Part shown: positions 19,753 through 28,030 of the stretch, piece after piece
How the letters are laid out: the number at the start of each line of letters is the position of its first letter
How positions within the stretch are numbered: position 1 is the stretch's first letter
DNA from: Corynebacterium sp.
GTDB taxonomy: Bacteria > Actinomycetota > Actinomycetes > Mycobacteriales > Mycobacteriaceae
Direction: 5' to 3'
NCBI GenBank assembly: GCA_030530985.1
Contig: JAUMTX010000011.1
Span: 1 to 63,949 of the forward strand
Length of the DNA: 63,949 nt
Notes under the pieces: generated by a model
What the model saw: only the letters and a program-made list of their open reading frames with translations
What the model was told of the DNA's origin: nothing
Databases searched by the model: none
Position numbers and translations under genes: made by a program

Positions 19753-19963
19753 TACCAAGAGCGGAAGCCCAATCACGCAAAGAAACACATTCAGCAAGGG
19801 CGAAGAAATCAGCCTCCACACCCTGGACACGCAACTCCTCAATAAGAGCAATCATACGCATGGAATCAAGACCCTGATCAATAAGACTCGCATCAGGATT
19901 AAGAGCCTGGGGCTCAATACCAATCTGGGTGGCGGCAAGAGAACAAAGATTATCAAAAGTCAT
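19742..19963 (-). CDS. Stand-alone aryl carrier protein
   Basis: The 73-aa carrier has the phosphopantetheine site Ser in DQGLDSMRM (about residue 34). In E. coli this domain is the C-terminus of EntB; here EntB lacks it and the carrier is encoded separately. It would hold 2,3-dihydroxybenzoate loaded by the ligase half of the upstream fusion and present it to the NRPS condensation domain. An AAGGA site lies within the end of the preceding gene, the start is 3 bp after its stop, and the end overlaps the NRPS start. The modifying PPTase must be elsewhere. Confidence 0.92.
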   Translation of the reverse strand: MTFDNLCSLAATQIGIEPQALNPDASLIDQGLDSMRMIALIEELRVQGVEADFFALAECVSLRDWASALGIEA

Positions 19964-19966
19964 GGG

Positions 19967-22717
19967 TTAATCCTTCAAATCGGCAAGAATAGTACGAAGT
20001 TCCTTACGGCTGACCTTGCCAACCGCAGTGGACGGAAGATGGTCAATAATGCGGACCTCATCAGGCATCTGGAAATCAGGGACGCCACGGGAAGACAAGA
20101 AAGCGCGCGTATCGGCTAAAGAATAAACATGATCAGTGAGCAAGAAAACCACAATGCGCTCACCAAGAACCTCATCAGGGGCGCCAATCGCAACAGCATC
20201 ACGAACCTGCGGCAAAGCCAAAAGATGATTCTCCAATTCCTCGGCACTCACCTTCTCGCCGCCACGATTAATATGATCCTTGGCGCGGCCCTCCACAATC
20301 AAATGGCCGGACGGCAACTGGCGGACAATATCGCCCGAACAATAAAAACCCTCACTATCAAAAGGCTGGGCCGCCGGGGCAAGATTCAAATAGCCACGGA
20401 AAGTATAAGGGCCACGAACCCACAAATTACCCGGGGTGTTAACGGGCAAAAGATTACCCTCATCATCACGAACCTGAACCTCATCGGCCGCGGAAATAGG
20501 GCGACCCTGGGTGGTCGTGGTGATATCCTCAGTGTCCTCAGGGCGGGTATAACAGACCAGGCCCTCCGCCATGCCGAAGACCTGCTGGAGTTGGACGCCA
20601 AGCTCGGAGCGGACACGCCGGGCAGCAGTTTCCACCAGTTTTGCGCCGCCGACCTGGATAAAGCGCAAAGATTCCAGCTTTTCGGCAATAGGAGTCTTCT
20701 CATTAGTCGAGAGCAGCGACATGAGCATCGGCGGGACCAGAGGCAGGACCGTGGCGCGCTCAGTGGCAACCAGGTTAGCTACCGAGGAAGGGGTTGGGTC
20801 GGCGTTGAGAATCACACAGCCACCCGCGTGGAAGATACCCAAAATGCCTGGGGAGCTCATGGAGAAATTATGGGCTGCAGGCAAGGTGAGCAGGAGGCGA
20901 TCCTGCGGGCTCAGGCCACAAATCTCGGCGGAGGCGCGCACCGAATACAGATAATCATCGTGGGTGCGCGGAATGAGCTTTGGGGTGCCGGTGGTGCCGC
21001 CAGAGAGCTGGATGAGACCAAGACCGTGAGGGTCACGGTTCGGGTACAGGCGGGAGGACTCCAAAGGTTCACTATCGTCCTCGGGCGATGGGATAAAAAT
21101 GACCTGGGCGGTAGGGGCGGCTGCGGTGACAGCCTCCATCTTCTTCTCAATATTGGTGAAGAGGAAACGCGGGACGGTCAAAATCGCCTTGGCGCCGGAA
21201 GACTCCACAAAAGCCGCCAAATTATCCTCAGTATGCCTAATCAAAGAGAAAATTGGCACAAGGCCGCTCATGAAAGAGGCCGCCAAAGCGCCGGCATATT
21301 CAGCGGTATTAGGGAAATGAAGAATGACGCGGTCGCCCGGAACAAGATTGGCATCCGCAAAAAGGCGCGAAATGCGGGCGGCGTATTTTTCCAGCTCCGC
21401 GTAGGTGAGGCGGGACTGGGTGCCGGTGGCGGAGCGGGCAACAAGGGCCTCGCGGTCCGCGTGGGCGGCGAAAGAATCACGGAAGAAATCCTGGAAGGTC
21501 TGGCCAATCCACAGGCCCTCATCCGTGTACTTCTTAATGAACTCCTCCGGATAGAACTGGGGGCTAGGGGGCTCGGAGCAATCCAAAGCGGCGGCAAAAG
21601 TTGAGAGTTTAGCGCGGGTTTCAAGAAGTTCCTCCATAGGGACGGAATCCTCCACAATGCCGGCGCCGGCAAAAGCAATGGCGCGGCTCGGGCTAATCAA
21701 ACCACCGCGAAGAGTCATCGCCCACTCGCAGCCCTCCTGGGAATCCGGGCGGGTATCAATCCAGCCCACCACGCCGGAGAAAAGACCACGGGCAAAAACA
21801 CTAATATCCGAGAGGAAAGCGCGGGCCTCCTTCTGCGGGTAGCCGGAAACCGCTGGGGTTGGGTGGAGCGCGAAAAGAACATCGGCCATGGTGGTGTTAT
21901 GGGCGGTGCCACTAATGCAGGTACCCAGGTGCAGGACGCGCGGGGTGCGGACAATAGCTGGGCGCTCAGGAAGATCGAACTCGGAATCAAAAGAACCCAA
22001 AACCTCGGCAATATCGCTGGTCACGAAAGAATGCTCCACAAGATTCTTCTCCGTGAACAGGGCTGCGTCAATCTCCTCGGCGGTCATATTTTGGGCCTGG
22101 GACTGAGGCAAAGAGCCGGCCAAAGGCCAGGTGCGGAACTCGCAACCATCAGCGGTTGGGGTGGCGCGGAGCACCAACTCGGGGCTGGCACCCACCAGCG
22201 CAGTCTTCTCCGCATGCTTATCGACGCCATCCTCCTCGGTGGTGGCGAACTCGGCAGGAACCTCGTCAAGATAATAAGAATAGGCGTGGGGATTCAGATC
22301 GGCCAGGCGATCATGAACAGCCTGGGCATCAAAAGAACCCTGCTCAGGGGTCCAGGCGGCCAGGCGGGCAAGAACCACCTTGCGCAAAGAGTTCTCCGGC
22401 TGGGACAGATGCTCCACAGTTTCGGCAACGCGGGCGCCGAAGCTATCCCAATGCTTCTGGGTGAAAGGCACATCCTCCACTGCAGGGGGATTTGTGCCAT
22501 CAGTGGTGGCCTCCACACGGCCAGGGACAAACTCCCAGGACTCGGGCTCAAAGAGGGCGGCGGGCTGGTCAGTATCGAAAGGGATCGCACCAACAAGCAT
22601 GGCCTGGGTATCCTTCAGATCCTCCGGACCAGTGGCGCGCACCCAGCGCTTAATGCCATAGGCAAGAAGAGTGCGATCCTCAGCAGGACTATAGAAAGAA
22701 AAAGTAGGCTTAGGCAC
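19967..22717 (-). CDS. entC/entE: Fused isochorismate synthase / 2,3-DHB-AMP ligase
   Basis: One uninterrupted 916-aa frame joins two enzymes that are normally separate. Residues about 1-375 form the chorismate-binding isochorismate synthase: KVVLARLA with the general-base Lys, EKNLVEH with metal-ligand glutamates, SGYPQKEA, FSGVVGWID and AFAGAGIVEDS. Residues about 380-916 form an EntE/DhbE-type ligase: LSGGTTGTPKLIPRTH, FGMAEGLVCYTR, YCSGDIV, GRAKDHINRGGEKVSAEE and GKVSRKELR. It makes isochorismate, then adenylates DHB and loads the carrier protein. The GTG start at 22717 follows GGAGG, overlaps entA by 8 bp and gives the natural N-terminus VPKPTFSFYS. Confidence 0.93.
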   Translation of the reverse strand: MPKPTFSFYSPAEDRTLLAYGIKRWVRATGPEDLKDTQAMLVGAIPFDTDQPAALFEPESWEFVPGRVEATTDGTNPPAVEDVPFTQKHWDSFGARVAETVEHLSQPENSLRKVVLARLAAWTPEQGSFDAQAVHDRLADLNPHAYSYYLDEVPAEFATTEEDGVDKHAEKTALVGASPELVLRATPTADGCEFRTWPLAGSLPQSQAQNMTAEEIDAALFTEKNLVEHSFVTSDIAEVLGSFDSEFDLPERPAIVRTPRVLHLGTCISGTAHNTTMADVLFALHPTPAVSGYPQKEARAFLSDISVFARGLFSGVVGWIDTRPDSQEGCEWAMTLRGGLISPSRAIAFAGAGIVEDSVPMEELLETRAKLSTFAAALDCSEPPSPQFYPEEFIKKYTDEGLWIGQTFQDFFRDSFAAHADREALVARSATGTQSRLTYAELEKYAARISRLFADANLVPGDRVILHFPNTAEYAGALAASFMSGLVPIFSLIRHTEDNLAAFVESSGAKAILTVPRFLFTNIEKKMEAVTAAAPTAQVIFIPSPEDDSEPLESSRLYPNRDPHGLGLIQLSGGTTGTPKLIPRTHDDYLYSVRASAEICGLSPQDRLLLTLPAAHNFSMSSPGILGIFHAGGCVILNADPTPSSVANLVATERATVLPLVPPMLMSLLSTNEKTPIAEKLESLRFIQVGGAKLVETAARRVRSELGVQLQQVFGMAEGLVCYTRPEDTEDITTTTQGRPISAADEVQVRDDEGNLLPVNTPGNLWVRGPYTFRGYLNLAPAAQPFDSEGFYCSGDIVRQLPSGHLIVEGRAKDHINRGGEKVSAEELENHLLALPQVRDAVAIGAPDEVLGERIVVFLLTDHVYSLADTRAFLSSRGVPDFQMPDEVRIIDHLPSTAVGKVSRKELRTILADLKD

Positions 22718-23381
22718 TAGCGCCTCCATCCACAACAATCTCGGCACAGTTAATATGGCCGGCACCTGGGCCAGCAAGGAAAAATACAGTGGCGGCGACA
22801 TCCTCAGGGGTGCCGATCTTTCCAAGCGGAATACCCGTCTTGAAATTCTCCGGGACGCCACGAATCAGGCCCTCCTCGCTGCCAAGACCAGCAATCATAG
22901 GAGTGCGGGTAGTGCCTGGGCAAACCACATTGCAGCGCACACCACGAGGACCAAGCTCAAGGCCAAGAGAACGAGTCAAAATAGAAGCAGCAGCCTTGGA
23001 CGCACCATAAGCAACCATCTGGGCGCGAGGAATCACAGCCGAATTAGAAGCAACAGTGACAATGGCGCCGCCACCATTCTCCGCCATTTTTTCACCAATA
23101 ATGCGGGACAAAGTATAAACTGCCTTCGCATTGACATTAAAAAGAGCATCCCAGGCGTCTTCATCAACAGTGGCGGCGGGGCCACCGTGGAAAACACCGG
23201 CTGCATTGACGAGGACGTCGATAGGCTCAAGGGATTGGGCGTATTCGCGGACGGCGACCGAATCCGTCAAGTCGAGATCCTCGCGGTCAATGGCAATAAC
23301 CTCGAAGTTTGCCTCGGTAAATGTGCGCACAATGGCGGAACCAATGCCGCCACGGGCACCGGTGACTAAGACACGGGTCAT
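22710..23381 (-). CDS. entA: 2,3-dihydro-2,3-dihydroxybenzoate dehydrogenase
   Basis: The 223-aa short-chain dehydrogenase has the NAD motif TGARGGIGSA, NAAGV (about residue 75), the catalytic Ser near ASNSAV and YxxxK in VAYGASKAA. It oxidises 2,3-dihydro-DHB to 2,3-dihydroxybenzoate between the isochorismatase and the ligase. The start at 23381 (MTRVLVTG) follows GGAGG, and the ATG overlaps the upstream stop (ATGA). Slightly shorter than E. coli EntA. Although SDRs are a broad family, the operon context fixes the assignment. Confidence 0.92.
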   Translation of the reverse strand: MTRVLVTGARGGIGSAIVRTFTEANFEVIAIDREDLDLTDSVAVREYAQSLEPIDVLVNAAGVFHGGPAATVDEDAWDALFNVNAKAVYTLSRIIGEKMAENGGGAIVTVASNSAVIPRAQMVAYGASKAAASILTRSLGLELGPRGVRCNVVCPGTTRTPMIAGLGSEEGLIRGVPENFKTGIPLGKIGTPEDVAATVFFLAGPGAGHINCAEIVVDGGASA

Positions 23382-23986
23382 GAAAAATCCTCCGTTAAAA
23401 GAATGCGACCAACATGCTTGGCCTGGCGATCCATAGCCGCCCAATGCTGCTCGCGATCAAAATCAGCCGCCGCATCGGCAACAAAGAAAGTCTCCATATC
23501 GCGCATGAAGGCATCCGTGGCGGTGGCAAGACAACCAATATTGGCGAAAACACCGGTAATGATCAGCTGATCTTTTCCGAGTTTTGCCAGTTCTTCTTCA
23601 AAATTTGTGTACATGAAGGCGCTATAGCGCTTCTTCTCAATAAAAGTATGCGGATGATCCGGGAAAGCAACCTCCGGCGCAATCGGCACCAAAGAGGGGT
23701 CAGTGAGGCCCGCACCCCACATGTCGGTAAGTAAACCACGTTTCACTGGATCGTCCTGAATTCCCTGTGCGGAATAGAAAACAGGGACCTCATTGGCGTG
23801 TGCCCACTCAATAATATGGGCAATATTCTTCAAAACTGGGTCGATAAAAGACCGCTCATAGCCCTTGATAAAGTGCAGCTGAACATCATGGACAAGAAGC
23901 GCGGCGCGGGAAGAAACCAAAGGCCAGGCCACTTTTTCTGCCGGCAGGTCAGCGCGCGTAGGTAAAGAATAATGTATAAGCATCAT
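23378..23986 (-). CDS. entB: Isochorismatase (EntB lyase domain only)
   Basis: The 202-aa protein converts isochorismate to 2,3-dihydro-DHB. Visible are the catalytic Asp in LLVHDVQLHF (about residue 34), the Lys in FIEKKRYSAF (about 116) and the hallmark GVFANIGCLATATDAFMRD, matching EntB's GVYAHIGC region. E. coli EntB continues into a carrier domain; here the gene stops after the lyase domain. First gene of the operon. No ribosome site precedes the ATG pair at 23986/23983; a TATGCT hexamer ends 5-8 nt upstream, so the message is probably leaderless, and an iron box overlaps this promoter. Confidence 0.92.
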   Translation of the reverse strand: MMLIHYSLPTRADLPAEKVAWPLVSSRAALLVHDVQLHFIKGYERSFIDPVLKNIAHIIEWAHANEVPVFYSAQGIQDDPVKRGLLTDMWGAGLTDPSLVPIAPEVAFPDHPHTFIEKKRYSAFMYTNFEEELAKLGKDQLIITGVFANIGCLATATDAFMRDMETFFVADAAADFDREQHWAAMDRQAKHVGRILLTEDFS

Positions 23987-24003
23987 AGGTTAGCATACCC
24001 TAT
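23985..24003. promoter_or_regulatory. DtxR/IdeR-type iron box over the siderophore promoter
   Basis: ATAGGTTAGCATACCCTAT matches the published DtxR/IdeR consensus TTAGGTTAGSCTAACCTAA at 15 of 19 positions. It covers the putative -10 (TATGCT, 23992-23997, minus strand) and the start codon of entB. Iron-loaded DtxR bound here would block RNA polymerase, giving iron-repressed siderophore synthesis. Confidence 0.8.
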
Positions 24004-24057
24004 ACGGCCGGGCCTTATACCACATTTTCTATGTTTAAAAAATCACACACAGCAAAA

Positions 24058-24085
24058 CCTGTGGATAACTTGCTCTATCCACAGG
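24058..24085. repeat. Inverted repeat containing a DnaA box
   Basis: CCTGTGGATA (24058-24067) and TATCCACAGG (24076-24085) are exact inverse copies separated by 8 nt. The left arm contains a perfect DnaA box (TGTGGATAA, 24060-24068). It lies between the divergent siderophore operon and the HNH gene, with no T-tract, so a protein-binding site is likelier than a terminator. Confidence 0.5.
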
Positions 24086-24202
24086 CAAATCGGACATTGA
24101 CAAAAACGACTTTGAAAATGTGTCAGGATAAGTTTTGAGGCCGCACAAGCGCCTCAGAAACTGCACTCAAAAGGTGGCTTAGCCACCAGAAAGGTTGTCC
24201 TC

Positions 24203-25696
24203 ATGACTACTAAACTGCCCCCAGTGACGCTGGGGGCACCGCCGCAAGATTGGCTCGAGAACGCACCGCTACCCGATGCGCTCAAGGGCTCAGCCACGCT
24301 CGACCAAAATATGGGTCGGCAGGTTTTTGAAGAGCACGGGCATCTGTCCGAAAAAGAAAGAAATGGCATTCTGATCGCCGAATACCACATGACACGGGAC
24401 GACGCGATCAGGTACCACTACATGGGCCTGTGCCTCTCCAATAGCTCACTGTCCTTCATTGTGGCGCACTATGACCTCAATCGCGTGGAGGCGACCGAGA
24501 TGGTTCGTTTCGCCCGCAAGCTCGAGGGCTCATGGCAGCGTCCCGCAGCGGGGAAAGTGCGCGGATCGCAAGTGAAAATCCTGTGGGAGTTCTTCATGGC
24601 CCATAAGACAGCGGACTTCCCGGTATTCTTGACGATGTTCCAGAAGCACGTGGTGGAGCACAATACGCAGCGTGCCGAAAAGATTGCCGCAGAGAAGGGT
24701 GCACATGCCGAGGTGCTGAGCGCCGGCGAGTTCGTTGGGGCGTCGCTTAGCCCGGAGCTTGAGGCTGCGCTGGTGAGCAATCACGCCGCCGGGGATTCCG
24801 ATGTGGAAGTGAAGGAAGTAGAGCTATACTCGCCGGATCACCCAGTCTGGTTGAAAAATCCCAATGTCATGACCTGCAACATCAGGAATGTGGGGCCGAA
24901 TAGCAATACGATCATCCTCACCGGCATACCAGACCACGTGCGCCGCATCGTGGAGAATGCACTGACCGCAGAGTTCTCCAGCTTGCCGGAGCAGGCCAAG
25001 CGACTGCCACGCAATGAACTGCTGGGCTGCGCCGCCATGCAGGCCCTGGAGCGCAAGGTGCGCACCGACAAGAAGTACAACCGAATCCGGTTGAATTTTG
25101 TCATCGACCAGGAAGAACTCAAAAATAATCCGGCATTCGGCATCACCTGCGAAGGCAAATACTACAGCGCCGTCGAACTCTACGACATCATTGATAAGTG
25201 GGGTGCGGTCGAATCCTTCGTGGTCCGGAATGAGAAGGGCGAAGTCATTAGCTACAGCGAAGGCCGCCTCTCGCCTGAAGTGCACCGAACCATCTGGGAA
25301 ATCCAAGGTGGACAATGCATCATGCCGTACTGCGGCAAATTCAACGGGCTGGACTCGCACCACTTGATTGAATTCCAGGCGGGTGGTGAAACCAGTGTGG
25401 CCAATACACGACCGGTGTGCCGACATGACCACATGTCAATCACGAATAATCCGGGTCGCTTCTTCCTCATCGACGACCTGTGTACGGCGGTGTGGAAGGA
25501 ACCAGGCACGGAACGGCTCAAGATTGATGTGTGTTATGCCCCGGCATCGACATTGCTTGGGGCCTTGGGTAAAAAGTATGGGTTGAACCCGCGAAAGAGG
25601 GAAGAATTTAAAGTCCTGCGGGAGCACCTCATCGCTGATAGCCGAAAGTACCTGGCGGTGAACCGACCGGATCTGTTTACGAAAAGGAAGACATAG
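24203..25696 (+). CDS. HNH-nuclease-domain protein (DUF222-like)
   Basis: The 497-aa protein has an N-terminal helical region of the DUF222 type common in multi-copy actinobacterial proteins, and a C-terminal HNH-like domain around QCIMPYCGKFNGLDSHHLIEF, GGETSVANTRPVCRHDH (about residues 370-412), with the two-Cys element and the HH pair. These proteins are often called HNH endonucleases, but their role is unknown. AAAGG lies 8 nt before the ATG and a GGTGGC/GCCACC hairpin (24173-24187) just before that. The end overlaps the convergent isochorismate-synthase-like gene by 20 bp. It sits between the two isochorismate synthase paralogues. Confidence 0.8.
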   Translation: MTTKLPPVTLGAPPQDWLENAPLPDALKGSATLDQNMGRQVFEEHGHLSEKERNGILIAEYHMTRDDAIRYHYMGLCLSNSSLSFIVAHYDLNRVEATEMVRFARKLEGSWQRPAAGKVRGSQVKILWEFFMAHKTADFPVFLTMFQKHVVEHNTQRAEKIAAEKGAHAEVLSAGEFVGASLSPELEAALVSNHAAGDSDVEVKEVELYSPDHPVWLKNPNVMTCNIRNVGPNSNTIILTGIPDHVRRIVENALTAEFSSLPEQAKRLPRNELLGCAAMQALERKVRTDKKYNRIRLNFVIDQEELKNNPAFGITCEGKYYSAVELYDIIDKWGAVESFVVRNEKGEVISYSEGRLSPEVHRTIWEIQGGQCIMPYCGKFNGLDSHHLIEFQAGGETSVANTRPVCRHDHMSITNNPGRFFLIDDLCTAVWKEPGTERLKIDVCYAPASTLLGALGKKYGLNPRKREEFKVLREHLIADSRKYLAVNRPDLFTKRKT

Positions 25697-26846
25697 GTTC
25701 AGCCAGAGTAGATAATTTGGCCTCGATACGGTGAAGAGCTGTTTCGAGCAGTGAATCGGCGAGCAACGGCACCGAATCATAGGCTGTTACGCCATCGGCG
25801 TGAATACAGGCTAGGCGGGTAGCACGAACAAGCTCACAGCCGAGGGAAGAGTCCTCACGGAGGTCCACCCAACCAATAATCCCACCTGCATATCCGCGTT
25901 GCGGGGAGGATTTGCGGTGATGGTAGGCCAACGCGGATTCGTGGGGATATCCTACAGTGGCTGGGGAAGCAAGAAGCTGCCAGGCCAGGTCGAGCATACG
26001 ACGCTGGGCGGAAGCCAAAGAACCAGGGTGCAGCTGGCCATTAATCGAGCCCAGAATTGGGGTGGACAGGTCAAGGACTGTGTGGCAGTCAATTGGCCAC
26101 GGCTCGGATGAAGGCGGGGCAATCACATCGGCAATCGCGCTGAGACGATCAGCAGTGGCCTCCACAGTGAGCTTATGAATCGCGCGGTTTTGGGGCGAAT
26201 AGAGATTACGCTCGGCCTCTGAAGGGGTGAGCTCCTGGGTTTCCACATGGGACATGGAGCCGCTAGTGGGGATAGAGCTGAAGCGAACACTGCCATCCCC
26301 CATGAGCTGTGCACTGAGCACCAACTCGGGACTGGAACCCAAAATTTCCATGTTTTCCCAGGAAAATGTGAAATTATAGGCCTCGGAGCTAAAAGAAGGC
26401 AGGCGGCGGAAGATAGTAGCCGCGGCACGTTGGGGGTTGTCGAAAACCAAGGGCCACTCGGTGATAATCGGCACGCCGACACTGTGCAGAGAAGATTTGT
26501 GCAGGGAAGATTCTGGGTGCTCGGAATTAAGGGCGGCCAAGGCCTCCTCCAGGGCGGAGGTGACCCCGGCGCGGTCCGATAACACAGGGAAACCAGGGCG
26601 CCACGGCTGGGGATCAACCAGGGGCACGCGCTTCGTATTTTCGAAAGAAAAGTCCGAAAATTTCAGAAAAGTGCAGGAAAATGGTGAAAACTGGTCGATT
26701 TTTAGGGCGATCAGGTGGCCATGGGCCTGCTCAAAAAGGTCCTCCGGGCCGGAAGCGGGCAGCCAGGAATCGCCCGTGGCAGAAAGAAGACTGCCCGTGG
26801 CGGGGCTTCGAAAATGGAAGCTATGCGGCTGCACCGATGAATTCAC
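25677..26846 (-). CDS. Degenerate isochorismate-synthase-like protein
   Basis: The 389-aa protein aligns by eye along its length with the synthase half of the entC/entE fusion: SPATVGYPHESA with VSGYPQKEA, GGIIGWVDLREDS with SGVVGWIDTRPDS, ILGSSPELVLSA with LVGASPELVLRA. The general-base Lys segment KVVLAR is replaced by SVGVPIITE. The metal-ligand segment EKNLVEH reads PQNRAIHK, and the last motif GAGIVEDS is altered to ADGVTAYDS. It is therefore unlikely to be an active isochorismate synthase. It starts at GTG without a strong ribosome site, 18 bp after the VOC gene, apparently as the last gene of an S4-VOC unit. Confidence 0.75.
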   Translation of the reverse strand: MNSSVQPHSFHFRSPATGSLLSATGDSWLPASGPEDLFEQAHGHLIALKIDQFSPFSCTFLKFSDFSFENTKRVPLVDPQPWRPGFPVLSDRAGVTSALEEALAALNSEHPESSLHKSSLHSVGVPIITEWPLVFDNPQRAAATIFRRLPSFSSEAYNFTFSWENMEILGSSPELVLSAQLMGDGSVRFSSIPTSGSMSHVETQELTPSEAERNLYSPQNRAIHKLTVEATADRLSAIADVIAPPSSEPWPIDCHTVLDLSTPILGSINGQLHPGSLASAQRRMLDLAWQLLASPATVGYPHESALAYHHRKSSPQRGYAGGIIGWVDLREDSSLGCELVRATRLACIHADGVTAYDSVPLLADSLLETALHRIEAKLSTLAEPMSSFS

Positions 26847-26864
26847 CCTGGGTTCCCGGCGCGA

Positions 26865-27635
26865 CTAGTCCTCGAGGTCGAGGACAGAGGCACCCTCGTG
26901 TGGATCCTCTTCCCATGGGGCGACTTCGCAAATAATCAGGACAGTGCCATCAGGGTCGGCGATGCTGGCGACAATACCGAACTCGTTGACCTCAGGGTCC
27001 TTGACCACGGAACCGCCGGCGAGGGTGGCGGCGTTAATGGCGGCGTCGATACGCTCAACGCCGAAGTAGGGGAACCATACGCTGCCGGCAACGCCCTCAT
27101 TGATGAGCATGCCGGCGAAAGCGCCACCGTCACGGCTAGCAACAATATAGTCACCGGTTGGGGACTCGCAATCCCAATTGAGCAGCTCAGAATAGAAATC
27201 GCCCATTGGGGTCTTGGAATAATGCTCATACCACACAGGGGTGCCAGGCTCACCAGCACCAACAAAATCCTCCTCCTCGCGGGGCTGCATGAGACCAAAA
27301 AGCGCACCAGAAGGATCGAGCAGGGCGGCGGCGCGGCCACGAACGAAATCCGCAGGCTCATAGACCAAAGAAGCACCCAAATCCTGGGCGGTTTTTAGGT
27401 CTTTATCCAGGTCGCTGGTGGCAAAATAGGAAATCAGGCCACCAATCTTATCCACATTCACCAAAGAGGCAATAGGCATGCCCTGGGCGTGGGCGAAGAA
27501 ATAATTAGGGTCGGCGGTTGGATTTTTGAACTCCCAACCGAAGACTTCCTTATAAAACTGCTGGGCACGATCCATATCGCTGACGGCAATTTCATTCCAC
27601 AAAGGCAGGCCATTCTCGGCCATAAAAGCAGGCAT
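26865..27635 (-). CDS. Two-domain VOC (glyoxalase-fold) protein
   Basis: The 256-aa product consists of two vicinal-oxygen-chelate modules. The first (about 8-118) has WNEIAVSDMDRAQQFYKEVFGW and LLDPSGALFGLMQP. The second (about 130-245) has VWYEHYSKTPMGDFYSELLNW and IADPDGTVLIICE. Proteins of this type are annotated as glyoxalase or bleomycin-resistance family, but the substrate cannot be predicted. AAGGAAG precedes the ATG. It lies 16 bp after the S4 gene and 18 bp before the isochorismate-synthase-like gene, so the three probably share a transcript. Confidence 0.88.
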   Translation of the reverse strand: MPAFMAENGLPLWNEIAVSDMDRAQQFYKEVFGWEFKNPTADPNYFFAHAQGMPIASLVNVDKIGGLISYFATSDLDKDLKTAQDLGASLVYEPADFVRGRAAALLDPSGALFGLMQPREEEDFVGAGEPGTPVWYEHYSKTPMGDFYSELLNWDCESPTGDYIVASRDGGAFAGMLINEGVAGSVWFPYFGVERIDAAINAATLAGGSVVKDPEVNEFGIVASIADPDGTVLIICEVAPWEEDPHEGASVLDLED

Positions 27636-27651
27636 TTTCTTCCTTAATTAA

Positions 27652-27957
27652 TTATTCGAAGGTAATTGGGTCGATCTGAACATTACGCCACTTCTCTGGA
27701 TCGAAATCATCATTGGCAGTGGCTTCATCGAAAAAGTCGTCCTCACCAGTGCGGACAGTAGCGGAATTGGCGCCCACGCGGACAGTGTCACCCTCGCGGA
27801 GAGTGCGGCCACGGCGGGTATCGACCTCGTCATTGACGAAGACCTGGCCCTCGAGGATTGCCTTCTTGGCCTCGCCCCCTGTTTCAACAAGATTGGCGAG
27901 CTTCACAAATTGGCCGAGCTTAATGGACTCGTCTCTGATGGTGATATCAACGTGCAT
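27652..27957 (-). CDS. S4-domain RNA-binding protein
   Basis: The 101-aa protein carries an S4 fold in residues about 10-68: IKLGQFVKLANLVETGGEAK, then the RNA-contacting VNDEVDTRRGRTLREGDTV, with an acidic C-terminal tail. It resembles YbcJ/RlbA-type small S4 proteins, which bind structured RNA. A TAAAAT hexamer lies 7 nt upstream of the ATG, suggesting leaderless initiation. First gene of a three-gene unit with VOC and isochorismate-synthase-like genes; no functional link is obvious. Confidence 0.85.
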   Translation of the reverse strand: MHVDITIRDESIKLGQFVKLANLVETGGEAKKAILEGQVFVNDEVDTRRGRTLREGDTVRVGANSATVRTGEDDFFDEATANDDFDPEKWRNVQIDPITFE

Positions 27958-28030
27958 GCCCTTTATTTTAAGGGATGCATGATAAACTACCTAAGCATAA
28001 TTAAGGTATCCCGCAGCCTAAAGGAGCATA

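Noticed and set aside
25677..26846. MenF for menaquinone synthesis
   Set aside because: The general-base Lys and metal-ligand Glu residues are missing and no men genes are nearby.
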